Source: a virus. Taken from it: a DNA stretch of 20,204 nucleotides. The notes beneath the pieces were generated by a model. The model saw nothing but the letters and a program-made list of their open reading frames with translations, made no database searches and was not told the origin of the DNA. Made by a program: the position numbers and the translations under genes. This document shows positions 1-9,249 of the stretch, in pieces. Numbering within the stretch: position 1 is the first letter of the stretch; the number at the start of each line of letters is the position of its first letter. Where the stretch lies: IMG/VR virus record IMGVR_UViG_3300048125_000093, positions 1 through 20,204 of that record; one strand, 5' to 3'.

Positions 1-3000
1 TAAACCAAAGAGGATCGTTTCTATAGTTAAGAGGATATAGCTTACTGACTGGTTGAGAGAACTTAAACTTCTTGAAGTTGTTAGTTACACCAGCACCAGT
101 TGGGAATGGTGAAACGTTACCACGGAGAGCAGTTAGATAGTAGATACCATCTTGCTGTCCAGAAATTCTCTTTTGTAGAGTGTCATATCCGAAGATATAG
201 AATGTATCTTCGATAACTCCTGCATCTTCAACACTATCAACATAGTATTCAACACCAGCGTCATCTTGAATTCTGTCGCCAGGTGTGATAGTATAAACGT
301 TAGCGCCGTTTTGCTTGTAGAAAAACTGGGGATTATTTTTTCTGATTTGAGTTTTTAGAGGAAGCGATTTGCCCATGTCCTGATCCTCAAGCATGTCAGC
401 AAAGACAGTTCCTTGAGTAAATCTTGTATTGGCATATTCACTGTACTCTAAATCACCACTGCGAACGTTCTTGATGATTAAGTAATGTTCACCATTTACA
501 GTATAATATGCATGAACGTTAGCTAAACCAGAAGAATTACCAGTAAAACTAATAGCATTAGGAGATCCAGAAGTATTATCTACCTTACTAGTTACGAAGT
601 TACCACCTTGAGGAGCAGTAATCTTAATTGTAGTAAATGTCTCGTTCCTTAATCCAGGGAAGTTTCTAGTATCAACAGCATGATCATATAGATTTAACTC
701 AAGATACTTGATAGAAGGATCTAAAACATCTTCTACATAACGACCAGATTGAATAGTTGCTTGAATACCAGAGGTGAATCTTGCAAATGCTCTGTACTCA
801 ATGCCTGCACCTGTTTGATCCTTTTTAAATGGATCATACTGTGCATCTAAATTAAGACTATTAGTATTGAAATCAGCAGAATCGTATCCAATATATTCAC
901 CAGCTTGTACTGGGTTTTCAAAACGAGCACCATATACTGTACCTACAACTGGTTTTAATACAATCTTCTGAGGTACTAACTTACGTGTGTCATCAGTTCT
1001 TGTCTTAACAACAAATCCATTAATAGGATCTCTTGCATTCTCAAGATACTTAGGAATGACCATACGTAATTTGTATGTTCTATCATCCTTGTCACGATTA
1101 TCCTCTAGACGTTGATACCACATATCAGTGGATCTCTGCCTATCAGCGTAATCAGACTGAGAAATTCTCCAGAAGATATTATCTGTAGGATCACCACTAC
1201 CAGTTACCTCATCCTTACACTGGATGTACCACTTACCATTAGTTGCAGTAGCATCAGTGAAACCAGGATCGAAGCGCATTGGCGAACGACTCTTGTTAGC
1301 ATAAACATTAAACTCAAGACCAGATTGACCAGATGCAAATGTAATTGGATTTACATTGTTAATTGCATCAGCATGTGTCTTGTGTAATGTAAGTGTCTTA
1401 TTGTTCTGATAACGAGTGAAGAACTCAATGTTAGGATTGATTCTACCGATAGCAGAGTTCTGTGAATCAGTTACTGCAACCTGAGGATCGTTAACATAGG
1501 TCTGTGAGATTAGAGGTAGAACACCACCCTCAACAGCTCTGATGAATGCTTTCTGAGGTGTAGTACCAGCATTAGGAGCATCAAAGATGTGAGATACATC
1601 TGTTTGAATACCAGCGTTAACTGATGTACTTAGTACACCAGTATAATTGTGTAGATCATACTTGTCATCTAAGACAAACTGATAGAGATCGATCTCAACA
1701 TCCTTATCAATTGCATCAGTTTCAGATGCATAAATGTAAATACCAGATGCTGCGTTCTCTCTAGAGGTTGCAAGCATCAATCTAGTTTGATCACTACCAT
1801 CGAAGAATGATGTACCACCGTAATTCTCTGGTTGTGTTACTCTACCTGGTGCAATGACATAGTATGTTCTGTTAGTATCAAAACCATTAGGTAGTCTAAC
1901 AAGACGCTTATCAACATCAACATACTTACCAGTTACTTGATCGAAACGTGGACGTGGAACTAATCTAACTGCTGTACCAGTTTCAAAGTCATGTGGGTTA
2001 GAAGGACCACTACCAGAAACGTCAATCGTAAATACTGTAGCTCTAGATGCAAGAAGTGCAGTGTTAACTGTCTGCTCTTGTCTAGTAACTGTGCCAAGAC
2101 CACTATTAATAATAGTAGTGATGTTACCGACTAATGTTTCAATAGCATTAGCAGTACCAGAACACTCTCTATTTGTTGAAGAAACTGTGGTGTCTTGAAT
2201 GACCTCTTCACCAGTTCCTGCAGGACCGACAATCTTAGTTGTGGGTAATGTATCCGCCCAAATACCACTTTCATATACAAAGTATAGTTCAGTTGTAGTG
2301 CTAGTCTGTAAGGCGTTGACTGTGTTGCCTTCAGTTAGTCTAGAACCATTAACACCAAGTTCAATTTGTGTATTACTTACAATGTTCTTGACATATGTAC
2401 CAGCAGGGATATTAGATACTAGTTGAGTTGCTCCACTTTGTAGCAATCCATTGACATATGCTGGTGCAGTTGGATCAGTGTCATCATATTCCTTGACACT
2501 CATACCAATAATGATGCCACGAGTATCGTTAACATCAACGATTGCAGAACCAGTAGTTGTAGAACAGTTGAATGCGAGAACATCGAAGTTTCTCATGGCA
2601 GCAGTTGCCATCTCTCCAACATAGTTCCATGCATCTAGAGTTTCAGTCTTCTCACCGTCAATATACTCTAGGTTGTTACCAACATAGTATGCCTCACCAG
2701 CTTGGATACTGTTAATGTTACCACCAAGTCGTAAGTCATTAACAACAGCATCAACGATGTAAGTAACATCACGGAAACACTTGGATGCTTCGTTATTGAT
2801 TGTGAAGTCTCCAGTGTTAAGAGGAGGTAAACCAGCAAGTGTACCACCAACGATTGCATCTTGTAGAATATCAAAGAGAACTTCGATAGAACTACGAACG
2901 TTTGCACAATCCCACTCACCATTGTTTAGAGGTGGTAAGTTGTTAAGGTTACCATCATTAAGGGAGTTACATGTAATATCAATCAGTGCGTTAACAGTAG

Positions 3001-6000
3001 CTAGAACATCAGAACAGTTACCATCTGCATATGCAGCAGGTCTATACTTACCAGATGCTCTAGGATAAGAATGTGTCATAACATTCTGATCCTTAGTACA
3101 CTTGAAGATTAAAGATTCTTCCTTAAGTTTGACACTAGTACCAGAGGTTATTGTGTGAGAACCAATCGTAAGAGCAACAGAACCAGTAGCAGGATCATAA
3201 ACAGCGTTCGATACATTGTGCTCAACTAGAGGAGATGCACCAACATTAATTGTAATAGAGGTTGCAGTTACAGCAGTTGGGTTAACATTTTGACCAGCAA
3301 CAGGATCAGATCCAGCACGAGGATAAGTCTTAGTTGTTGAATCTCTACCCATATCACAAGAGAATGTGAGTGAGTTATTGTCCAGAGATAGTTGATCACT
3401 AGTGGTTACACCATGTGCAGTTCCAAAGTATAGAGTTAGATCACCACTTGCAGCATCGTATGTTGCATTAATTGGTGTTAATGGACTACCGTTAACCACG
3501 TTAACAGCGTCAGCAGATGCACTTACAAATGTATGAGCATAAGCACCACCAGATACTAAAGCACCAGTAGCTGCTGCGATAAATGTGTGTGGATATTGAT
3601 CTTGTGATGCAGATGCACCAACGTTAAGTGTAACAGAAGTAGCAGTAGTGCTGATAACATTGAGTGCCTTGTTCCATGCAGGATCAGGACCATCAAGAGT
3701 AGTTCTAACTACACCATCAAGATTACCTACGCCACCATCATTACCAATTGCTTGAATAACGATACCAAACAAAGTATCAACAGCAGCGACAGCTGAACCA
3801 CACTTAGGTAGTAGTTCAGTTGCATCCCAGTCTTCTACGATAGTAGTATCAATGACTTGAGTTTTAGTATTAGAAACATCAGTGGTTACAGTTTCATTCT
3901 TGATAACCTGCATGGCGATGTTCTTCGCCTCAAGCATTACCTTAGCAGCTTCATCACGTTCAGCATCAAGGAACGTTGAGATGTTAGTACCAGTTTGATA
4001 ATCGTAGTTAGTGACATAGATCTTAGCAGCATCATATGTCTTATAGTTACCACCAAACTTAACGTCCCACATAACTTCTTTAAGGACAGTAATAACATCA
4101 TCCTTACAATCCTGTGCAGTGTTATTTGCCTGTGGTGTGTAAGCAGGATATGCAGCAATCATACGAAGATATGCTTCTTCTGCAATGAAGTCTAGGTTAG
4201 AAGTTACCATGTCATGTGCATCACACTCGATGTCACCTACGATTGGTGGATCACCTGTCTGATCTAGTGTGATATTAAGGTCACGATCATAGTAAACGTT
4301 ATTTAATGCACGCTGCATTAAATCTTCAGCACGCTTGAATGCAGTGATAGAAGGTGCAACTTCAGCATCAACACCGTTAGCAATTAATGCATTATTATTA
4401 AAGTATTCTTTAGTTGCAGCGATAGTAAACTCGTTACCACCAAACCAGAGATCCTGTGCAACAGCATCAACAACGATACCAAGATCTCTACGACACTTAG
4501 CTTCGCCAGTGATGAATGTTCCAGCATTAGCAGCAGAGTTCCAGATACCACCAGTAATATTACCAGCAGTGATTGCATCAGTAGCAATAGTTCCTAGTGT
4601 AGTGATAGCATTCTGAACATCAGCACATGCAGTAGAAGAATTTCTAGCAACAGTGCCATTGCCATCTCCATATTGACTCTCACCTTCAGTTACAGTGAGA
4701 TCTTTATAGTATAGTTGGTTAGTAACTGCTCTCTTCATTTCATTAAGAGCAGTGTTGAAAGCAGTAACACTTTCTGCTTCTTCACCAACAAGACCGTTGT
4801 TTAGAGGTGTAGTAGCATTAGTGAAGTATTGCTCAGTGAATGTTCTAGTATGCTTATTACCTTCACAGAACATATCAACAGAGATAGCATCGATAAAGTA
4901 ACCGATGTCACGAGCACACTTAAGTTCGCCAGGACCTCTACCACTACCATAGTTAACCTCAATAGGCATGGTGCTGAGGTTACCATTAGAAAGAATTGTA
5001 GTTACAATACTTGTTAATGAGTCAACAGCAGATTGAACGTCAGAGCATAGAGCAGTCTGAGCATCGATTAGTTGATTTGCAGTGTTACCAGCAAAGTTTA
5101 CACAATTAGCAACAGCACTTACAAATGTATGATCGTATTGCTGTCCAGCAGGAGATGCACCAACATTAACTGTGATACTATCTGTCGTAGATGCAGTAAT
5201 CTCAAGGTACTGTCCAGATGCAGGGTCTGTATTACGTGGATATGCATGGTTACTACCATTGCTATCCATAGTACATGTAAATACAACTCCAGAATCTGCA
5301 ATCTTAACACGGTCGCCATTACTTAAACCATGGTTAGCGATACTAAGAACCATATCACCAGTTGCTGCATTATAAGTTGCACCATGTGGTGTGTAATTTT
5401 TAGATACCTGACCATATGCTGAGCCAGGTGCATTGTCTGCTGTTCTGAATAGATCTTTTTCGTAAAGCTGATTAGTGATCGCTTTCTTGATCGTCTCAGC
5501 AGCTTTATTGAAGTTGGTATTGTATACCCCTGAGTTGAATGAGAACTCAGGAGTTGAAGCATCTGTAAAGAACTCTGCTCCAAATCTGTGAGTGTAAACA
5601 TTACCTTTACAGAACAAGTCAAGTGCGATACTATCAACAAAGATACCAATATCTCTACGGCATTTCTCTTCACCAGGACCTGCGATATATGCTGTCTCGG
5701 CAGGTAGAGCGGATAGGTCACCAGCAGCAATCTGTGTCGTAACAATATCAACTAGAGTTGTGATTGCAGATTGTACATCATCACATGCACCAGCGTTAGT
5801 GTTAGCAATGTCTCCACCACCTCCACCATATTGTGCAGGACCTGGTGTAACTGTAGGATCTTGAATAGAAAGTTGGTTAGCTACAGCAGATTTCATTAAA
5901 TCTCTTGCTTGGTTAAATGCGTAGATACTTTCAGTCTCTTCACCTTGTAGACCACCAGAGATCCAAGCATTACCAGCAGCATTAAAGTATTCTTGAATAA

Positions 6001-9000
6001 ACTTACGTGCGTACTTGTTACCACCAACGAAGAGGTCAAGAGATACAGAATCAACGAAGATGCCCATGTCACGCTTACACTTAACTTCAGTAGCTGCAGC
6101 GCCTGCATACTGTCCTAGTGTATTTGTCCATGCAGTGTTGACAATCTCAGTTTTGTTTTGCTGGATTAAACGATAACCATCAGCATATCTTGAACGTGCA
6201 TCAGTCTGTTGATCACCAACAAAGTAATAGTCTGGATGTTGTACAGTTGTTTCTGCCAATGCAACATCAATAATCTGGTTTCTATTGTTTGCAATCAAAC
6301 GATATGCAGATGCATATCTAGATCCTTCATCAGTCTGATTATCACCATCAATATAGAAATTAGGATGAGCAACAGCAATAGCTGCAAGTGCCTTATCTCT
6401 AATCTCAGAAGAGTTACGACGGATCATTCTAAATCCATCAGCAAGTCTAGACTGTGAATTGGTTTGTGTGTCGCCAGGAATGTAGAAGTCAGGATGATAT
6501 ACACTTACCTCAGCAAGTGCTGCATCTAGGATGAACTCTCTATTGGCGACAATTCTGTTACGTGCGTCCTTATAACGGGATGCAGGATCTGCCTTGAGTG
6601 CAAGGTCAATCGTTACACCGTTAGTTGTATCACCATCTAGTTCTGCCTGAGAACCTGTCTTACCGAGGTTGATACCATAAGGAGCAAGGTTACTGTTAGG
6701 ATCAGGATCATATAGATCTGCCTGTACAGTTAGTAGGTTAGCAATAGCAAGTTTACATAGATCACGAGCTCTACGGAATGCATAAGTTGCATAGTCTTCC
6801 TCACCAACTAAACCATTAGTTAGTGGATTGCCATCACCATCGAAGTAAGTTCTGGTTGCAGCAATAACGTTAGAGTTACCACCATCCTTAAGATCTTCTG
6901 CAACAGCGTCAACAATCAGACCAATATCTCTCTTACACTTACCATCACCAATACCTTGGATCACACTAGATCCATAGGTTGTGATCATATCATCGAATGC
7001 TGTATCAACAATCTGTTGACGGTTAGCAGCAATTAGATTACGAGCATCAAAGTATCTGTTGCCTGCAGGATTTAGACCAGGATTAACATAAGGAATATTC
7101 TGGAGTCTAGGATACTTCTCTAAGATATATCCGAAGACTTCCTCCTGAATCATACGACGGTTAGATTCGATTAAGTTAGCAGCATCTGCATAGACACTAT
7201 TAACTACACCACCAGAAGGATTGAGAATAGAACCCTTAGCAACATACTTAACAAAACCAGTTGGTTCTAGTTGTGCATTAAAGAATTCATCTGTGCCAGG
7301 AGCATTATCTAATTTAACATATAATTTATCATCAGATTTAGCACCAAGTCTATAACCATTGATGGTCGCAGCTGGTCTTACCAGAGGATCTACGATGTCA
7401 TCATTACCAAGGAATAGTTTGGTGTAATTCTGAGAAGTTTGTAGAGTTCCTTGAATATCAATTGTATAATAATTGATCTTCTTGGTACTAGCAGTATTAT
7501 CAATAACTGCTTCAGGTGGAATGATGTCAGTAATGAAACCACCTTTATCTTGGTTAAAGGCAAATCCTTTGAAACCAATAGCATGAAGTGATGTATTACC
7601 AAAGTTGGAGTTTGAGTTCGTGATGGACATGTCACCACCACTTTCCATTAGGAAGTGATCAGCGAAACCAACAGCGAAGATAGAAACGTTCTGAATGAAA
7701 GCATCATCCGAAGCACGAACGTGGAAGTTTCTCCACTCATCCTTCCAATAGCTATCACCCTTGGTGTGATAAGGAACAGTAGCAAATGCATCTACTAGTG
7801 ATGCTTGGTTCCATGTGTTAGTATATTCATCATAACGAATGAATGCTCTGTCATCCTTCTGCAACGATACGCCCGTATACTGAGCGATAACCATGGATTT
7901 AAATCCAGTGGCTTTTAAACCATTCGCCCAGATACCACAAATACCCCACGTAGATCTAATCGATACGTTAAAGACATATGGAGATGCAGATTCAACAGAG
8001 TCAACCTCTGCTAATGTCTGTGCATTCTGTCCTAGTGCAGGAGTAGTGTCAACACTAACTGTCTGACCAGATACAATATTACTACCAATTCCACTTACAA
8101 CGAATGGAACTTCGTACTTAAATTTACGAGCATCATTCTGATCAATCTCTTTGATCTGGAAGATACCTTCTAATACATCATCAATTTGTGTATTAGCAAT
8201 AGCAACAAACTGACCAGCAAAATATCCATGGTCAACTTTAGTTGTTACTGTAATTTCTGCAGTGGATGCAGGAATACTAGGATCAGTTGTAGCATCTGCA
8301 AGAGTTAAAGACTCAATAACTCTAGAGTCAGATAAAGGACCAACAATTCTGTTCTCTTGGACTCTGAAATCAAATTCACCAGGATCATCAATTGTAGGTT
8401 GATATGCAGAGAAACCTTTTGCAATTTTTCTATAGAAAAGACTTAACTCTTCTGTATCAGCATATTCAAATACAGTTAGCTTGTGGTGAGAAAAATTTGG
8501 TGCGGATTTTTTTGCGAAATCCTTAGGATCATAATAAACTAAACCACTTCCTTCAGAGTTATCATAAAGAGGAGATTCAGATGTAGTTTGTCCATCTTTA
8601 ATGGTGAACTGCCAGAAGTAACAACCACCAGTTACGTTAAAGATTGCAGAGCGAGGAATTTCACGTTCCGTTGTTGCAGGGTCGGGAACGTACATTGGAC
8701 GAACAACAGTTCTTCTTAGGTCATAACCTACGAGAGAAGAACCTCTAGGGATGATTGCACCACCCTCAGTGTTGTTGTACTTATAGAAAATGTTATCTGG
8801 GTTAGAGATGTCAAGGATACTATCATCAGTCCAAGCGTTAGTAGCTTGATCAAATCCAAATACATCAATACCGCTAGTGTCAACAAGACCAGGACGGTTA
8901 TCAATATAGTGAATACCAGGCATCAGCATAATGCTGAACTGGTCGAACCTATCGTTCTGGAAACCAGGTAGATAAGAATATCTAGCAATCTCTAAGAATG

Positions 9001-9142
9001 CTCTCTGAATACTCTTAAAAGGTGTTACTGGTGAATTGCCTCGGTTCGATAACGCATCTGTTGCGTTAAAATCGTCTGGCGAAACATAAAGATACTTACC
9101 AGTTTTTGAACTAATAAGGTTATCTAAACGTGTTAATGGCAT
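1..9142 (-). CDS. Giant modular virion structural protein, C-terminus cut by window edge
   Basis: The frame is open from the ATG at 9142 to the left edge, giving at least 3047 residues with no stop, so the C-terminus lies outside. The N-terminus (MPLTRLDNLISSKTGKYLYV...) followed by a segment with NRGNSPVTPFKSIQRA resembles long structural proteins of T4-like cyanophages and the opening of right-handed beta-helix proteins. From about residue 649 onward the protein is a mosaic of repeats: 43-46 residue units around a YADxxRLIxxNR motif, a 22-residue core CxRDIGxxVDxxxxDLxxGGN seven times, and beta-rich segments ending in HTFVSA. A TATAAATA late promoter box lies 40 bases upstream. The likely role is a tail, baseplate or fibre component exposed on the virion; that is inferred from family resemblance and late expression. 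No enzyme motif was seen. The exact structural role is unknown. Confidence 0.85.
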   Translation of the reverse strand, partial: MPLTRLDNLISSKTGKYLYVSPDDFNATDALSNRGNSPVTPFKSIQRAFLEIARYSYLPGFQNDRFDQFSIMLMPGIHYIDNRPGLVDTSGIDVFGFDQATNAWTDDSILDISNPDNIFYKYNNTEGGAIIPRGSSLVGYDLRRTVVRPMYVPDPATTEREIPRSAIFNVTGGCYFWQFTIKDGQTTSESPLYDNSEGSGLVYYDPKDFAKKSAPNFSHHKLTVFEYADTEELSLFYRKIAKGFSAYQPTIDDPGEFDFRVQENRIVGPLSDSRVIESLTLADATTDPSIPASTAEITVTTKVDHGYFAGQFVAIANTQIDDVLEGIFQIKEIDQNDARKFKYEVPFVVSGIGSNIVSGQTVSVDTTPALGQNAQTLAEVDSVESASPYVFNVSIRSTWGICGIWANGLKATGFKSMVIAQYTGVSLQKDDRAFIRYDEYTNTWNQASLVDAFATVPYHTKGDSYWKDEWRNFHVRASDDAFIQNVSIFAVGFADHFLMESGGDMSITNSNSNFGNTSLHAIGFKGFAFNQDKGGFITDIIPPEAVIDNTASTKKINYYTIDIQGTLQTSQNYTKLFLGNDDIVDPLVRPAATINGYRLGAKSDDKLYVKLDNAPGTDEFFNAQLEPTGFVKYVAKGSILNPSGGVVNSVYADAANLIESNRRMIQEEVFGYILEKYPRLQNIPYVNPGLNPAGNRYFDARNLIAANRQQIVDTAFDDMITTYGSSVIQGIGDGKCKRDIGLIVDAVAEDLKDGGNSNVIAATRTYFDGDGNPLTNGLVGEEDYATYAFRRARDLCKLAIANLLTVQADLYDPDPNSNLAPYGINLGKTGSQAELDGDTTNGVTIDLALKADPASRYKDARNRIVANREFILDAALAEVSVYHPDFYIPGDTQTNSQSRLADGFRMIRRNSSEIRDKALAAIAVAHPNFYIDGDNQTDEGSRYASAYRLIANNRNQIIDVALAETTVQHPDYYFVGDQQTDARSRYADGYRLIQQNKTEIVNTAWTNTLGQYAGAAATEVKCKRDMGIFVDSVSLDLFVGGNKYARKFIQEYFNAAGNAWISGGLQGEETESIYAFNQARDLMKSAVANQLSIQDPTVTPGPAQYGGGGGDIANTNAGACDDVQSAITTLVDIVTTQIAAGDLSALPAETAYIAGPGEEKCRRDIGIFVDSIALDLFCKGNVYTHRFGAEFFTDASTPEFSFNSGVYNTNFNKAAETIKKAITNQLYEKDLFRTADNAPGSAYGQVSKNYTPHGATYNAATGDMVLSIANHGLSNGDRVKIADSGVVFTCTMDSNGSNHAYPRNTDPASGQYLEITASTTDSITVNVGASPAGQQYDHTFVSAVANCVNFAGNTANQLIDAQTALCSDVQSAVDSLTSIVTTILSNGNLSTMPIEVNYGSGRGPGELKCARDIGYFIDAISVDMFCEGNKHTRTFTEQYFTNATTPLNNGLVGEEAESVTAFNTALNEMKRAVTNQLYYKDLTVTEGESQYGDGNGTVARNSSTACADVQNAITTLGTIATDAITAGNITGGIWNSAANAGTFITGEAKCRRDLGIVVDAVAQDLWFGGNEFTIAATKEYFNNNALIANGVDAEVAPSITAFKRAEDLMQRALNNVYYDRDLNITLDQTGDPPIVGDIECDAHDMVTSNLDFIAEEAYLRMIAAYPAYTPQANNTAQDCKDDVITVLKEVMWDVKFGGNYKTYDAAKIYVTNYDYQTGTNISTFLDAERDEAAKVMLEAKNIAMQVIKNETVTTDVSNTKTQVIDTTIVEDWDATELLPKCGSAVAAVDTLFGIVIQAIGNDGGVGNLDGVVRTTLDGPDPAWNKALNVISTTATSVTLNVGASASQDQYPHTFIAAATGALVSGGAYAHTFVSASADAVNVVNGSPLTPINATYDAASGDLTLYFGTAHGVTTSDQLSLDNNSLTFSCDMGRDSTTKTYPRAGSDPVAGQNVNPTAVTATSITINVGASPLVEHNVSNAVYDPATGSVALTIGSHTITSGTSVKLKEESLIFKCTKDQNVMTHSYPRASGKYRPAAYADGNCSDVLATVNALIDITCNSLNDGNLNNLPPLNNGEWDCANVRSSIEVLFDILQDAIVGGTLAGLPPLNTGDFTINNEASKCFRDVTYIVDAVVNDLRLGGNINSIQAGEAYYVGNNLEYIDGEKTETLDAWNYVGEMATAAMRNFDVLAFNCSTTTGSAIVDVNDTRGIIIGMSVKEYDDTDPTAPAYVNGLLQSGATQLVSNIPAGTYVKNIVSNTQIELGVNGSRLTEGNTVNALQTSTTTELYFVYESGIWADTLPTTKIVGPAGTGEEVIQDTTVSSTNRECSGTANAIETLVGNITTIINSGLGTVTRQEQTVNTALLASRATVFTIDVSGSGPSNPHDFETGTAVRLVPRPRFDQVTGKYVDVDKRLVRLPNGFDTNRTYYVIAPGRVTQPENYGGTSFFDGSDQTRLMLATSRENAASGIYIYASETDAIDKDVEIDLYQFVLDDKYDLHNYTGVLSTSVNAGIQTDVSHIFDAPNAGTTPQKAFIRAVEGGVLPLISQTYVNDPQVAVTDSQNSAIGRINPNIEFFTRYQNNKTLTLHKTHADAINNVNPITFASGQSGLEFNVYANKSRSPMRFDPGFTDATATNGKWYIQCKDEVTGSGDPTDNIFWRISQSDYADRQRSTDMWYQRLEDNRDKDDRTYKLRMVIPKYLENARDPINGFVVKTRTDDTRKLVPQKIVLKPVVGTVYGARFENPVQAGEYIGYDSADFNTNSLNLDAQYDPFKKDQTGAGIEYRAFARFTSGIQATIQSGRYVEDVLDPSIKYLELNLYDHAVDTRNFPGLRNETFTTIKITAPQGGNFVTSKVDNTSGSPNAISFTGNSSGLANVHAYYTVNGEHYLIIKNVRSGDLEYSEYANTRFTQGTVFADMLEDQDMGKSLPLKTQIRKNNPQFFYKQNGANVYTITPGDRIQDDAGVEYYVDSVEDAGVIEDTFYIFGYDTLQKRISGQQDGIYYLTALRGNVSPFPTGAGVTNNFKKFKFSQPVSKLYPLNYRNDPLWF
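2717..2782 (-). repeat. 22-residue core module, copy 7
   Basis: Residues 2121-2142 read KCFRDVTYIVDAV then VNDLRLGGN. It is the most distant copy, 1329 bases from copy 6, and follows two NLNNLPPLNN / TLAGLPPLNT segments. Confidence 0.75.
3058..3665 (-). repeat. Beta-rich HTFVSA modules, further copies in the giant protein
   Basis: Reading along the protein there is a half copy (SVTLNVGAS ... HTFIAAATGA, about 3541-3665), a full copy (ATYDAASGDLTLYFGTAHGV ... TYPRAGSDP ... ITINVGAS, about 3228-3540) and a shortened copy (AVYDPATGSVALTIGSHTIT ... THSYPRASG, about 3058-3230). The boundaries are approximate. The module looks like an all-beta domain with a conserved YPR turn. Confidence 0.7.
4046..4111 (-). 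repeat. 22-residue core module, copy 6 (diverged)
   Basis: Residues 1678-1699 read DCKDDVITVLKEV then MWDVKFGGN. Only C2, D5, D16 and the final GGN are kept from the consensus. It is preceded by a short segment (NLDFIAEEAYLRMIAAYP) that resembles the 43-residue repeat, so the helical unit plus core pairing seen earlier recurs here. Confidence 0.7.
4433..4498 (-). repeat. 22-residue core module, copy 5
   Basis: Residues 1549-1570 read KCRRDLGIVVDAV then AQDLWFGGN. It lies 423 bases after copy 4. Confidence 0.8.
4856..4921 (-). repeat. 22-residue core module, copy 4
   Basis: Residues 1408-1429 read KCARDIGYFIDAI then SVDMFCEGN. The following PLNNGLVGEEAES segment closely matches the one after copy 1. 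Confidence 0.8.
5095..5397 (-). repeat. Beta-rich HTFVSA module, copy 1, in the giant protein
   Basis: About 100 residues: ATYNAATGDMVLSIANHGLS, then NGDRVKIADSGVVFTCTMD, then SNHAYPR, then SITVNVGASPAGQQYDHTFV. The same order of elements is repeated at 3058-3665. The 18 bases at 5115-5132 are identical to 3519-3536, so the copies share DNA as well as protein similarity. Confidence 0.75.
5600..5665 (-). repeat. 22-residue core module, copy 3
   Basis: Residues 1160-1181 read KCRRDIGIFVDSI then ALDLFCKGN. The penultimate glycine pair is changed to KG. It lies 417 bases after copy 2 and is followed by the beta-rich HTFVSA module. Confidence 0.8.
6017..6082 (-). repeat. 22-residue core module, copy 2
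   Basis: Residues 1021-1042 read KCKRDMGIFVDSV then SLDLFVGGN. It directly follows the 43-residue tandem array and is followed by the GLQGEETES and MKSAVANQL follow-on segments. Confidence 0.8.
6122..6580 (-). repeat. Tandem 43-residue repeat array in the giant protein
   Basis: Units begin at 6580, 6451, 6322 and 6193 (residues 855, 898, 941, 984), each 129 bases apart. The consensus is SRYADxYRLIxxNRxxIxDxALAE, then HPDYYxxGDxQT. The last unit is cut short after about 24 residues and runs into a 22-residue core module. Two more diverged units begin at 7198 and 7060, spaced 46 residues. The units look helical with a short linker. They read as protein-level duplication, since the DNA copies differ at many third positions. 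Confidence 0.85.
6875..6940 (-). repeat. 22-residue core module, copy 1
   Basis: Residues 735-756 of the giant protein read KCKRDIGLIVDAV then AEDLKDGGN. This is the first of seven ungapped copies. It lies between two groups of the 43-46 residue repeat and is followed by a segment with PLTNGLVGEE and then RRARDLCKLAIANLL, a follow-on seen again after later copies. Confidence 0.8.
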
Positions 9143-9181
9143 GATTACTCTGACCCTGCGGTGATACTTTGTCCTCGGGTT

Positions 9182-9189
9182 TATTTATA
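9182..9189 (-). promoter_or_regulatory. T4-type late promoter box TATAAATA
   Basis: The minus strand reads TATAAATA exactly, the T4 late promoter consensus used with the gp55 sigma factor. It sits 40 bases upstream of the giant structural gene and is the only obvious promoter there. No matching -35 element is needed for this class. It implies late expression of the giant gene. Confidence 0.75.
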
Positions 9190-9249
9190 CCAGTAGAAGA
9201 CTGAAAATACTGTTGGGTTCTAAGATTTAGAAGTAGTGAGATTTGAACC

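Noticed and set aside
1112-5375. Many short ORFs on both strands inside the giant gene
   Set aside because: They are shadows of one continuous frame; their products are low-complexity and lack ribosome sites.
5323-5751. 142-residue minus-strand ORF
   Set aside because: It overlaps the giant frame on the same strand in another phase; the giant frame carries the conserved modules.
6122-6580. Regular 129-base spacing considered as a CRISPR-like array
   Set aside because: The repeats are protein-coding, in frame and divergent at the DNA level; there are no short identical repeats with unique spacers.
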